Part shown: piece by piece, positions 1 through 10,981 of the stretch
Position numbering within the stretch: position 1 is the stretch's first letter
Layout: each line of letters begins with the position of its first letter
NCBI GenBank assembly: GCA_011799875.1
Contig: CM022303.1
Span: 736,046,939-736,110,938 of the forward strand
DNA length: 64,000 bases
Source of the DNA: Thinopyrum elongatum
Taxonomy: Eukaryota; Streptophyta; Magnoliopsida; Poales; Poaceae
Direction of reading: 5' to 3'
The notes under the pieces: generated by a model
Database searches by the model: none
What the model saw: only the letters and a program-made list of their open reading frames with translations
Told to the model about the DNA's origin: nothing
Made by a program: the position numbers and the translations under genes

Positions 1-893
1 CTATCATTGGGATTGGGAGCAGGAGCTTAGGGTGGTGGAGCTGGAAGTCTTGGCTGCCTAGGTGGTGGAGGCAGACGCGGTGCAGCATAAGACGGTCTCA
101 GAGCAGGTGCAGCCGGACGGTACACGGTGTTTGGAATCCAGACCAGACGCTTCTGCGAGGGCTGGCTCGAAGATGAGCCGGTGTCACGGTTGCGCCTAAG
201 AGATCCCTAGTGTGCCTGCAGACCAGTCTCGACCTGGATAGCCTTGTTCACCAAGATGGAGAAGGTATCAAATTCATGCACAAGGAGCGCTAGCTTGATG
301 TCAGCTTGAAGTCCATCGCGAAACTTTTCCTGTCGGCGAGCATCAGTGGCAATGTCTTCTTCAGCATAGCGGGATAATTCCAGAAACTCCCGCTGATAAG
401 CTTCTACTGTCTTGTTGCCCTGAGTGAGGTTGCGGAACTCTTGCTTCTTTCTGTCCATGATTCCCTGAGGAATGAAACGGGCACGGAAGGCAGCTTGGAA
501 ATCCGGCCAAGTGATTATTGTTCCAGCTGGTTGAGTGCGCCTGTGGCTGTCCCACCATTGCGCAGCGAGGCCCTTGAGAAAGAAGGAGGCGAAGGTGACA
601 TAGTTTGCAGGGGCAACGCCACCAGATTCCAACTCATAGGTGATGTCGCGAAGCCAGTCATTAGCATCCAGGGGCTGAGTTGAGTCGCGGTAGATGGTTG
701 GGTTGAGGCGCATAAAGTCCTGCATAGTTCCTGGGCCTGGCTGCTGGTTCATATTGGGACGAGGAAACTGATCCATGATCCCTTGCATGAACTGGCGTTG
801 CAGCTCAAACTGCTGCATCATCCCAGCCATATAGTTCGGAGGTGGTGGTTCGTTGTCACCACGGCCACGACCATGACCAGCGGGTCTAACCAT
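1..893 (-). pseudogene. Chromovirus copy 1: gag, N-terminal part, broken
   Basis: Gag (capsid precursor) of a Gypsy element read on the minus strand from an ATG at 893. The long open part (207-893, 228 codons) begins MVRPAGHGRGRG, is rich in Met/Gln/Pro, and contains a Retrotrans_gag-like core (ANDWLRDITYELES, AAQWWDSH, VEAYQREFLEL). A TAG at 207-209 lies where copy 2 (60.2 kb) has a Gln codon. Reading continues after it in frame towards the proline-rich linker that precedes the zinc knuckle, which lies off the left edge. It is therefore a nonsense-mutated gag. Copy 2 at 59909-60889 is the close homologue, with its own different stop. Protease and polymerase regions of copy 1 lie outside the window. 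Confidence 0.85.
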
Positions 894-1149
894 CCTGCTA
901 AATTACAACAAGGGTAGTTTAGTAAAAGTAATCATGAGTGTTTAGTGACAAGCATGATGTAACACGACAACAATTTAGCAGTGTAATAGATATTTAACAG
1001 TAGTCAATTAAGACATATAGATCCATACACAGAGTTGGGTACATGCGGACAGCATAACGGCGCAAAATTTAAAAACTAGACATGCTAGGCGGCGCGCAGG
1101 CACGCGGTAAGGAAGTACACAATGAGACATAGCAAAGGCTACATCAACG

Positions 1150-1912
1150 TCAGAGAAAACCACTGAAACGGGGTAACTGCAAGTGCGGACGTCGAATGGC
1201 TGTCGCAGGAAATTCCTGCTCTCCATGTGCACTCTGATGCAGAATCCGTTCTCGAGCTGGAAGAAGAGGTCCACGTGTAGGTGTGTGACCTACAACGGCA
1301 GGCCAATCAATACCAGCATACATCTGAGTCCTGTGCCGGTAAAGGATGTACTCTGGATGTATCCCTCTCGAATAGCTGGCAGCAACTGCGTCATAGCATC
1401 GTAGAGGCGTGTTCGGGTGGCGAACAACTCGACGGCAAGAGCCCGAACAGTGCGATCCAGAGCCTGAGTGCACTGAATCAGACCTGCGGGTCATAACGAC
1501 GACGCTCGTACGGGGCACAGATAGCTGGGTAGTATCCAGTAGCATCTCCAGCAGGGGCATACGGGATGTATCGGAACTTAGAGGCATCCAAGCTAATGCT
1601 ATGCTCTCCTCGAAGACGTGCGACAGCAGAGTAGGTGGCATCATGGACTGCCATCTCAATCATCACGCCAATACCGTGGAAAAGGTGCAGCTCAGTGTCT
1701 GAGTCATCTTGCTGATCATAGATACGAACATCAGCATGGTACTGCTCCTGGTTGAACTCGAGGTAATCCTCGTAGACCATGTACTCGGGGTACCAGCGGT
1801 AGCCCAGTCCTGTCAGGAGGACGATCAGGACAGCTGGAAAACCAGGGGCATCATGAGCCCAAGTGCGAAGCACAAGCTGCGTCGCAGGGCGTGGTGGAAA
1901 CAAACGATCCAT
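1150..1912 (-). pseudogene. Extra ORF upstream of gag in chromovirus copy 1, frameshifted
   Basis: Minus-strand ORF in the same sense as the element. I start it at the ATG at 1912 (MDRLFPPRPATQLVLRTWAH) because that ATG directly follows CCTCTGTTTCAG, a good 3' splice site. The first frame is open to 1478. Protein-like reading then continues in a second frame (LDRTVRALAVELFATRTRLY, about 1490-1365) and a third (ILYRHRTQMYAGIDWPAVVG, ending at a stop at 1150). About 250 residues are represented, with two frameshifts. Composition is that of a real soluble protein with many aromatics (GYRWYPEYMVYEDYLEFNQE) and no membrane segment. I do not recognise a characterised domain. Copy 2 lacks nearly all of it, so it is either an additional retrotransposon gene or a captured exon. 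Confidence 0.6.
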
Positions 1913-2290
1913 CTGAAACAGAGGAAATTGAGGATTGTCAAATGACAATGAGAAGTACAATACAACTCGGAGAGAAAGGTTAAACAAAACAATGGAAAGG
2001 AAATGATTATTAGACTAATCAGATCAATGGTAAGGAAGTAAGCACAGATATCCAGCTCTCCGGGTAGACAAGATTTACGAGATCCTAAGTGTCGGCGTTA
2101 GTAAATTCATTTAACCCAAATAGAAGAGAGATCAGAGTCCCAGAGTATAGACGAGGAATAAAAGATCCTAATACCACCCAATTGGCGAGGTGGGCCCGTA
2201 AGCCACACAGCCAAGTTAGTAAAACAATTTTCTTTGTCTAGACTCAACTTCGACCAAGGAGTTGGAAAGGGGGATTCCTACAGGCAGTCG

Positions 2291-2302
2291 GCTCTGATAC
2301 CA
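2291..2302 (-). promoter_or_regulatory. Primer binding site, initiator Met tRNA type
   Basis: Minus-strand TGGTATCAGAGC, the usual initiator-Met primer site of plant LTR retrotransposons, lies 3 bases inside the LTR end at 2306. It fixes the element's orientation (minus) and identifies the LTR to its right as the 5' LTR. Confidence 0.85.
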
Positions 2303-2305
2303 ACT

Positions 2306-5300
2306 TGTGACGCCCCTGATTCAATCGTACACTAATCATACACGCAAACGTGTACGATCAAGATCAGGGACTCACGGGAAGATATCAAAACACAACTCTA
2401 AACACAAATAAAAATAATTCAAGCTTCATATTACAAACCAAGGGCCTCGAGGGCTCGAATACAAAAGCTCAAGAGCACAAGTGTTAGCGGAAGCAAGTAT
2501 ATCTGAGTACAGACATAAGTTAAACAAGTTTTGCCTTAAGAAGGCTAGCACAAATAGGGATACAGATCGAAAAGATGCAGGCCTCCTGCCTGGGATCCTC
2601 CTAACTACTCCTGGTCGTCGGCGTCCTGGAGGTAGTAGTAGGCTCCGTCCTGGTGGTAGTAGTCGTCGTCGGTAGGGGCAGCAGTCTCCTGGGCTCCACC
2701 ATCAGATCGCAACATCCGAGAAGAATGGAAAAGGGGGAAAAGAGGAAGAAAAGCAACCGTGGGTACTCATCCAAAGTACTTGCAAGACTTACATCAGATC
2801 TATGCTACATATGCATCGGTATCAAATGAAAGGGGTAGTATCTGTGGACTAAACTGCAGAATGCGAGAATAAGAGGGGGAGAAGCTAGTCCTATCGATGA
2901 CTACGCTTCTGGCGGCCTCCAACTTGAAGCAGTAGAAGAGAGTAGTTGGTAAGTTAACCGCAGCCTCCATCTTGAAGCAGTGGAAGCGAGTAGTTGATAA
3001 GTTAGCCAAGTATCAACGTATAGCATAATCCTACCCGACGATCCTCTCGTCGCCAGCCTGCGAGAGAGCGACCACTGGGTTATATCTGGCACTTGTAAGG
3101 GTGTGTTTTATTAAGTATCCGGTTCTAGTTATCATGAGGTCGGAATACAACTCCGGGTCGTCCTTTTACTGAGGGACACGGCTATTCGAATAGATAAACT
3201 TCCCTGCAGGGGTGCACCACATATTCCCCAACACGCTCTACTCCTCTGGCCGGACACACTTTCCTGGGTCATGCCCGCCCTCGGGAGATCGACACATCGC
3301 AGCCCCACCTAGGCTTAATAGAGAGGTCAGCACGCCGGACTAACCTATGCACGCTGGGGTCTGAGCTCATCGCCCAGTGCGCTCCTGCACGTTGCGTGGG
3401 CGGCCGGGAGCAAACCTAGCAACCCACACGATCACGGCCGCTGACATCAGGAAAGCTTCAGCTGATACCATGACGCCGAGATGCCCATAACTTTTCCCGC
3501 GTTGTTGGTTAGTGCGTATAGGCCGTAGCCAGACTCAGATCAAATACCCAATCTCGTTAAGCGTGTTATTATGAAATCACCGCGGACAACAACCAGGGAA
3601 CAGGCCCACCTCTCTCCTAGGTGGTCTCAACCTGCCCTGTCGCTCCACAACAAAGAGTCACTTAGGGGGCCGTCGGGAAGATCAGACCTTTCAGCCCCCA
3701 TTCATGAATCACCTGAGGGTGCTCCACGAACCGACCCGACTTTAGTATCCATGTGATGTCACATGTAATAAGTAGTATATACATCCGCAATCGCCACCCG
3801 CGGCGAGCACGGCCCAATAATATAGCATAGCAGACAAGCAAGAATGTAGGGCCACTGATGATAAACTAGCATCCTACACTAAGCATTTAGGATTGCAGGT
3901 AAAGGTATCAACAACAGTAGCAAAGACAGGCTATGCAGCAGAATAGGATTAACCGAAAGCAGTAACAGCTACACTACTCTAATGCAAGCAGTAGAGGGAA
4001 AGAGTAGGCGATATCGGGATGAACAAGGGGGTTTTGCTTGCCTAGAAGCTCTGCTGAACAGGTCTGGTCGTGAACACCGTAGTCGTACTAGGGGTCGCCG
4101 GCAGTCTCGGGGTCTATCGAGAAGGAAGGAGGGGGAAGAAACAATAAATACACAGCAACGATGCAACAGGGATGCATGACATGTCTAAACGCAGTGCTAG
4201 GGTGATATACTGCCTATATAGTGCTTTAGTTAATTTAGGAATTTATTTGGAATTAATTTATTAAAGTCATGCACTATTCACCTATCTGAAACAGGCAAAA
4301 AGTTGCATGTTTAGATAGTTAGGGGCATCCTACAGGTATGTGGGTAACGTATTCTGATTCGTCTCATTTTTCTGGTCATTTTTCATATATAAATTATTTT
4401 CATCGGAGTTACGGTTTAAAAGATATGATTTTTCAAAGTTTAAATGATTTTCTGGAATTATTTATTTAATTAAATTTGAATTATCCAGGACAGTGTGGGG
4501 GTGACGTCATCATGACGTATTGCTGACGTCAGCAGTCAACAAGGCTGACCAAAGTCAAACCTGACATGTGGGGCCCACATGGCATAGACACAGGGCTAAT
4601 CCAGTGTTTAAATTTAACTAAAATTAATTAACAGAGGGGGGGGGTCCCACCAGTCAGTGACTGATTAGTGTTTTAATTAATTAACTAATTAATTAACAGA
4701 TTTTATTTATTTATTAAAATGTTTAAATGGTGTGGGGCCCATATGTCAGTGACTGGGCCTGCCCAGTCAGCAGGGTTGACCCAGTCAAATGGTCAACTGG
4801 GGCCAGAGGGCCCAGCAGTCAGTGGCCCAGGCGGTGGGGCCAGGGTGCCACGTAGGCGGTGGCACCGGAGAGCTCCGGCGAGCCCCTAAACGCGGCGGAG
4901 GGCGCTGTCCCTCCTCGGGATTTCACTACCGGGGGTCTCCGGGGCCGTGACTTGGTCCGTTCGAACGGCCGGTCCACGGCGCGTCGAAGGGTGGTGGTGG
5001 CGTGGCCGGAGACGGCTGGGAATGGCACCGGCGACGAGCTAGGCGGCGGTGGGTCTCGGGTGGAGCTCGGGCGTGTGGCTGCAGTGGGCTAGCGAGCAAG
5101 AGGAGAGGCGGGGGAGCCTCTACGCGATGCGGGGAACACGATGCGCACGGGCGCGAGGCCATTTGGTCGCCGGAACTACGCCGGCGACAAGCTCGGGCGG
5201 AGCTGTGTTCGGGCATGACGGGAAGGGAGAGCTACGGCGGCGGAAAGGACCGGGGAGGAGAGGGGAAAGCCGCGGCGGCTTACAGTGGTCCTGCAGAGGT

Positions 5301-6246
5301 GCTTAGTGGGCTCGGGGAAGGCTCGAGGTCGCCAGAATCGGCGACGGAGTGCGGCGGCGATCCGGGGAGGAAGAAGGGCTCGGGGTGGCGTTGCTGTGGC
5401 TCCCGCCTTTGGTTCGTCGGCGTAGTCGAAGGAGGCGTCGACGGCGACCACGGTGGACACGTCGGCGAGGCAAGGCGGTGGCAGTGGCCGCGAGTTTCAA
5501 CCACGGCCGTCCATGGCGGCGCTTGGGTGAAGGTGGGGAGCAACAAGGAGGGAGAGGGAGGCAGCTAGGGTTTGTCCGCGGCGTCGGGGGCGGGTACTTG
5601 TAGGCGCCAGCGTCGACGGCGCGCTGTCGAGCGGCGAGCGGGGGGGCCTGGGCGTGCGCGCGCGTGCGTGCGGTATGTTGTTCGACAGCAGCGCGGGGAG
5701 TGAGCAGTGTGAGGTTAGGGGAGAGCGGGGTGGGCTGGGCTGGCACTGTGGCCACTTAGGCCCAGTAGCTGTGGGCTTCTTTCCCTTTTTTATTTTCTTT
5801 TTTTGTTTCTGTTTGGTTTGTCTTTTGTCTTTTCTTTTTAATTCAAATAACTTTTGTAAAATATGTGATTTGCTCTATTAAATACAGTGCATTAGTTGAC
5901 ACTGTTAGAAAAAGGTTTAGAGTATAATTGATTTTTATTTTATTTTATTTAATGGAAAAGGTATTAAATAAGCTACTGTTGGTAGTCTTTGTTGCTGTTT
6001 GAGTTGCTTAAGTATTTTTATAAATGTTGCTGTTGATTTTATAAATGATGTGGGAATATTTGCAACATGATCAACACTTTTGTTTCTGGGTTTGATTAAC
6101 TTTTATTTTTACTTTAAGTTTGAATTTCCAATTGAATTTGAATTTGAAATGAGATATGTTGCTACTGATGATTAAGCTCTGTTAATCATGATGACATGGC
6201 ATCATCAAAAGGGTGATTACTGTAGCTTAATACATGGGGTGTTACA
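2306..6246 (-). mobile_element. Chromovirus copy 1: 5' LTR, 3.9 kb
   Basis: On the minus strand the LTR starts TGTAACACCCC at 6246 and ends GGGCGTCACA at 2306, giving TG...CA ends. Its primer-site-proximal part (2306 to about 4200) matches the copy 2 LTRs (52733 and 61492 onward). The start-proximal part differs, with a very GC-rich tract at about 4800-5700 that copy 2 lacks. The many overlapping open frames in that tract are a base-composition effect on both strands, not genes. Insertion was into the Athila-like element that resumes at 6247. The target duplication should be TAGAG (6247-6251), but the partner is off-window. Confidence 0.85.
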
Positions 6247-6413
6247 TAGAGTTGCCTAGCAAAGATGAAATTGTTGGTCTTGCTTCTATTGCTGTTCCTC
6301 CTACTGATCCTTTATAACAATACTTGCTTAATCATGAGAACGATATGCATATGAATGAAAGGGGTGAAATAGATAATATTTTCTTTAATCAGTAGCCTAT
6401 TCTTAAGCACAAT
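6247..6413 (+). pseudogene. Protease-RT linker of Athila-like copy 1
   Basis: Reading frame encoding LPSKDEIVGLASIAVPPTDP-like sequence, homologous to 51633-51797 of copy 2. It contains a TAA at about 6317 (Leu-stop-Gln) that copy 2 lacks, and a TAG just before PILKHNLPVETL that copy 2 has at the identical place. The segment is the tail of the protease-to-polymerase spacer and has no catalytic motif of its own. Confidence 0.7.
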
Positions 6414-7490
6414 TTGCCTGTTGAAACTCTTGGAGGTCCTCCTCCACCTAAGGGTGATCCTGTTTTTGAATTAAAGCAATTGCCTGATACTTTGAAATAT
6501 GCTTATCTTGATGAAAAGAAAATATATCCTGTTATTATCAGTGCTAAGCTTTCAGAACATGAAGAAAAGAGATTGTTAAAAATTCGGAGGAAGCATCGTG
6601 CTGCTATTGGATATACTCTTGATGATCTTAAGGGCATTAGTCCCACTCTATGTCAGCACAAGATTAATATGGAGCCAGATGCTAAACCCGTTTTTGACCA
6701 CCAACGTCGATTGAATCCAAAAATGAAAGAGGTGGTAAGAACCGAAATATTAAAGCTTCTGGAAGCAGGTATAATCTATCCCATAGCTGATAGTAGATGG
6801 GTAAGTCTAGTTCATTGTGTTCCTAAAAAGGGTGGCATTACTGTTGTTCCCAATGATAAGAATGAGCTTATTCCTCATAGGATAGTAACTGGTTATAGGA
6901 TGGTGATAGATTTTAGAAAGTTGAATAAAGCTACTAGGAAAGATCATTATCCTTTACCTGTTATTGATCAAATGATAGAAAGGTTGTCTAAGCACACACA
7001 CTTTTGTTTCCTATATGGTTATTCTGGTTTTTCTCAAATACCTGTTGCACAATCAGATCAAGAGGCAACCACCTTTACCTGTCCTTTTGGAACTTTTGCT
7101 TATAGACGTATGCCTTTTAGTTTATGCAATGCACCTACTACCTTTCAAAGATGTATGACTGCTATCTTCTCAGACTTTTATGAAAAGATTGTTGAGGTTT
7201 TCATGGATGATTTATCCGTTTACGGTACTTCTTTTGATGATTGCTTGAGCAACCTTGATCGAGTTTTGCAGAGATGTGAACAAACAAATGTCGTCTTGAA
7301 GTGGGAGAAGTGCCACTTTATGGTTAATGAAGGTATTGTCTTGGGCCACAAGATCTCTGAAAGAGGTATTGAAGTTGATAAAGCTAAGGTTGATGCTATT
7401 GAGAAGATGCCATGTCCTAAGGATTTCAAAGATTATGCTAATTATATTGTTGCTAAGTTTATACCTCCTAGTTTTACTTACCAGCAAAAT
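6414..7490 (+). pseudogene. Reverse transcriptase of Athila-like copy 1
   Basis: RNA-dependent DNA polymerase domain of Gypsy pol. Visible motifs in order: LLEAGIIYPIADSRWVS (entry helix), VVPNDKNELIPHRIVTGYRM, IDFRKLNKATRKDHYPLP, FSQIPVAQSDQ, TFTCPFGTFAYRRMPF, and the catalytic VFMDDLSVYG with both aspartates present (about 7200-7211). The thumb ends at IEKMPCPKD and is then joined abruptly to [10 protein letters not shown], which normally lies after RNase H. About 1 kb with the connection and RNase H domains is therefore missing. The frame also breaks near 7495-7503 in a T run before integrase. Non-functional as a polyprotein. Confidence 0.88.
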
Positions 7491-8778
7491 AAAAAGTTCT
7501 TTTTATGATTTAAGACACTACTTTTGGGATGATCCACATCTTTATAAAGAAGGTGTGGATGGTATTGTTAGACCTTGTGTACCTGAGCATGAACAGGAAC
7601 AGATTCTTCGGAAATGTCATTCCGAAGCATATGGAGGACACCACGCTGGAGACAGAACTGCAAACAAGGTATTGCTATCCGGTTTTTATTGGCCTACTCT
7701 CTTCAAGGATGCCCGTAAGTTTGTCTTATCTTGTGATGAATGTCAAAGAATTGGTAATATTAGTAGACGTCAGGAAATGCCTATGAATTACTCTCTTGTT
7801 ATTGAACCATTTGATGTTTGGGGTTTTGATTATATGGGACCTTTTCCTAAGTCCAATGGGTATACTCATATTCTAGTTGCTGTTGATTATGTTACTAAGT
7901 GGGTAGAAGCTATCTCCACTAATAGTGTTGATCACAATACTTCTATCAAAATGCTCAAGGAAGTTATCTTCCCATGGTTTGGAGTCCCTAGATATTTGAT
8001 GATTGATGGTGGTTCACATTTTATTCATGGTGCTTTCCGTAAGTTGCTTGCTAAGTATGATGTTAATAATAGAATTGCATCTCCCTATCATCCTCAATCT
8101 AGTGGTCAAGTTGAGTTGAGAAATAGGGAGATAAAGTTGATTTTGCAAAAGACTGTCAATAGATCTAGAAATAATTGGTCTAAGAAATTAGATGATGCTT
8201 TGTGGGCTTATAGAACTGCTTATAAGAATCCTATGGGTATGTCTCCTTATAAAATGGTTTATGGAAAAGCATGTCATTTACCTCTTGAATTGGAACATAA
8301 AGCTTTTGGGGCTGTTAAAGAACTTAACTATGACTTCAAGCTTGCTGGTGAAAAGCGGTTATTTGATATTAGCTCACTTGATGAATGGAGGACCCAGGCC
8401 TATGATAATGCCAAGTTGTTCAAAGAAAAAGTTAAAAGATGGCATGATAGGAGGATTCAGAAACGAGAATTCAAAGTGGGTGAATATGTTTTATTGTATA
8501 ATTCTCGTCTTAGATTTTTTCCAGGTAAACTCCTCTCCAAATGGGAAGGACCCTATGTCATCGAGGAGGTTTATCGTTCCGGAGCCATCAAGATTAATAA
8601 TGCCGCGGGTACCAACCCGAAGGTGGTAAATGGGCAAAGGATTAAGCACTACATTTCAGGTACACTCATTAATGTTGAAACTAATGTTATTGACACTATT
8701 ACACCGGAGGAACATATCAAGGAGTCCTTCTGGAACATTCCAGAATACAGAAAAAGGAATAGGTATGTAATACGGTAA
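7491..8778 (+). pseudogene. Integrase of Athila-like copy 1
   Basis: Retroviral-type integrase in an open frame to a stop at 8776-8778, one frame off the RT because of a T-run indel near 7500. The N-terminal zinc domain shows His-His-Cys-Cys ([11 protein letters not shown] and CDECQRIGN). The catalytic core shows D ([10 protein letters not shown]), D ([10 protein letters not shown]) and E ([13 protein letters not shown]). The C-terminal part has the DNA-binding-like [19 protein letters not shown] and [10 protein letters not shown]. No chromodomain follows, which separates it from the chromoviruses in this window. The integrase itself looks largely intact, but it lacks an in-frame link to a working polymerase. 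Confidence 0.88.
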
Positions 8779-9081
8779 GTAAACCGACTCCAAAAATTCC
8801 GCAAAAATATCTGCTGTCAGTTTTGGAATATTTAAAAAATTACAAAAATAAAAGGAAGCCTAGAGGGCCCACCAGGTGGCCACATGGCACCTGGGTGCCC
8901 CCCTGGGGCGCGCCCTGGTGCCGTGTGGGGCCCTGGTGAGCCTTCCCGACTCCGTTTTCTTCTGGTTTACTTGTTATTCAAGATAAAAATTCTATATATA
9001 GTTCCCGTATTGTCTTGACTACCGCATCGCGGAGAAATCCTCTGTTCTTCTTTCTTGCTGTTTTCTGGCAGATCTGAAATT

Positions 9082-9504
9082 ATGTCATCGCAAGAATCTG
9101 TCAGGGAGAACCAAGCTCCTCAAACTTACGAAGAGACAGACGCTGATTTAAAGAGGATGGACATTACGTACTTGAAGGAGGAGGAGCTCAAGGAAGCCAA
9201 GGTCGAGAAGGATGCGAAGAACCAGGACCTAGAAGGAGATCAATCTGCTTTCATGGAGAATACCGAGGAGGAAGAGGATATCCTTCAACCCTACTATCAC
9301 TTGCTATCTCCTCCTTTGATTGAGGCCCTGAGGTTATTCGAAATAACCTGTGTTCATAATACTTATCTCACTCGTGAGGTTATTTTGTTGGAGGAACAAA
9401 TCATAGCCCTTAGGAGCATGAACCGCAGACTGATTACCTTAATGGAATTGAAGGACAGGATTGCCTCATCATCATCACCACCATCACCAAAGGAGGAAGC
9501 TTGA
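9082..9504 (+). CDS. Small downstream ORF of Athila-like element
   Basis: 140-codon ORF starting MSSQESVRENQAPQ, about 300 bases after integrase. I prefer this ATG to the upstream one at 9055 because the acidic, hydrophilic sequence typical of the rest begins here. It is Glu/Lys-rich (EEEDILQPYYHLLSPPLIEA) with a predicted helical, possibly coiled-coil middle (EEQIIALRSMNRRLITLMEL) and a Ser/Pro tail. There is no signal peptide or membrane span. Position matches the extra ORF that many Athila elements carry between pol and the 3' LTR. Function unknown. The gap 8779-9081 before it is non-coding. Confidence 0.55.
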   Translation: MSSQESVRENQAPQTYEETDADLKRMDITYLKEEELKEAKVEKDAKNQDLEGDQSAFMENTEEEEDILQPYYHLLSPPLIEALRLFEITCVHNTYLTREVILLEEQIIALRSMNRRLITLMELKDRIASSSSPPSPKEEA

Positions 9505-10969
9505 TCGCATGGGTATGGGCACTCCCCTTGGCTTGTGCCAGGCTTGGGGGAGATGCCCCGGTATCGTATCACCATCACTTTTATTATCTTTACCTATTTT
9601 CAGTTCTATCTTTAGTTATTTCGTGATCTAGTAGAATAAAAGTTTAGTATGATCTATCTTTGAGTGTTAGTTTTGTGATCTATCTATCTAGGTAATCGAG
9701 TGAGAATTATATAATAAAGAGTAGTTTGAGTTTTGCTTCTTTACTTTTATGCCTCAATCAAAAGCAATGAAAATAATAAAAAAAAAGGATCAGATGCTAA
9801 TCTTATGGTGAGTAATGACATCACATCAAGAAAAGTATAAGTGGTAAAATTTATTGAAGGTTGACAAACATAGCATTGGTCAATGGTGCAATTCAGGAAA
9901 AAGTTAATAAGGAAGAGAAGATTCACATGCAAATATACTATCTTGGACATCTTTTGTGATTGTGAGCACCCATTAAGTACTGTATGTCAAACGGTTGATG
10001 TTGGATAAGGAAGACAACATAATGAATTATGCTTGTTCATATTCACATAGAAGTTATATTGTCATAGATCCTCGAACATGGGGTGCATCCAAAACACTTT
10101 AGCCAAACTTATGCCATGAGAGTCCACCATACCTACCTATGGATTGAGTAAGATCCTTCAAGTAAGTTTTCATCGGTGCAATAAAGCAATTAAAATTGCT
10201 CCTAAATATGTATGATCTTTTATTGTAAGGGAAAACAAGCATGGTACGAACTTGTGATGGCAAAGAATAAAAGCGACAGACTGCATAATAAAGGTTGCTA
10301 TCATAAGGGGCAATATCACGTGACATTCCTTTGCATTAAGAGTTAGTGCATCCAAAACTAAAAGCGCATGACAACCTCTGCTTCCCTCTGCGAAGGGCCT
10401 ATCATTTACTTTTATGCAAAGAGTCAAAGTTATTCCCTCTATTCCTTTTTATTTTACTCCTTGGCAAGCATCATGTGGTGGGGAAAGATCTAGGCACATA
10501 TATCCAGTTGAATGTGGGTGAGCATGAGTTATTATTGTTGACATCGCCCTTGAGGTGAATAAGTTGGGAGGCAAACCTAAGGCCCTATCTTTCTATGTGT
10601 CTGGCTGAAACTTGATGCTCCATATGTATGGTGTGAGTGTTAGCAATCATGAAAGACTAAATGATAGTTGAGTATGTGGACTTGCCAAAAGGCTCCTACA
10701 TGTGACCCTTCCTGAAAATACGATGAATTGCAATTGCATTGTTGACTGAGAACATAGTTTGTTAGTTTTCAAGAAAGTTTATGCTTCATACTTCAATATT
10801 GTAGTGAATTGTTACTTGCTCATAAGAAGCTTATGATAATGCTTATTGCTGTTATGATATTGTTCAGGATGCTTCTATGTCCGTATTTTATTTTATCGAC
10901 ACCTCTCTCTCTAAGCATGTCGGCATGTTTTTCGATTTCGGTTTTTGCTTGAGGACAAGCGAGGTCTAA
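9505..10969 (+). other. Non-coding internal 3' region of Athila-like copy 1
   Basis: About 1.5 kb of AT-rich sequence between the last ORF and the polypurine tract. Short open frames occur on both strands but are not protein-like. The stretch is typical of the long untranslated 3' internal region of plant Athila-type elements. Confidence 0.6.
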
Positions 10970-10981
10970 GCTTGGGGGAGT
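10970..10981 (+). promoter_or_regulatory. Polypurine tract
   Basis: AGCTTGGGGGAG immediately precedes the LTR start TGATACGTCC at 10982. This is the expected plus-strand priming site. Confidence 0.75.

Larger units (their letters stand above)
894..2305 (-). other. Chromovirus copy 1 leader between primer site and gag
   Basis: The untranslated leader of copy 1 is about 1.4 kb, compared with about 0.6 kb in copy 2 (60890-61491). Most of the extra length is the ORF at 1150-1912. The segments next to gag (894-1149) and next to the primer site (1913-2290) hold no further coding signal that I can support. Confidence 0.6.

Noticed and set aside
4819..5755. Many overlapping ORFs on both strands (up to 188 codons)
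   Set aside because: They lie in the GC-rich part of an LTR, overlap in most frames, and have low-complexity Gly/Arg/Pro/Ser composition without domains.
9363..9578. Minus-strand ORF overlapping the small Athila ORF
   Set aside because: Antisense shadow with no motif.
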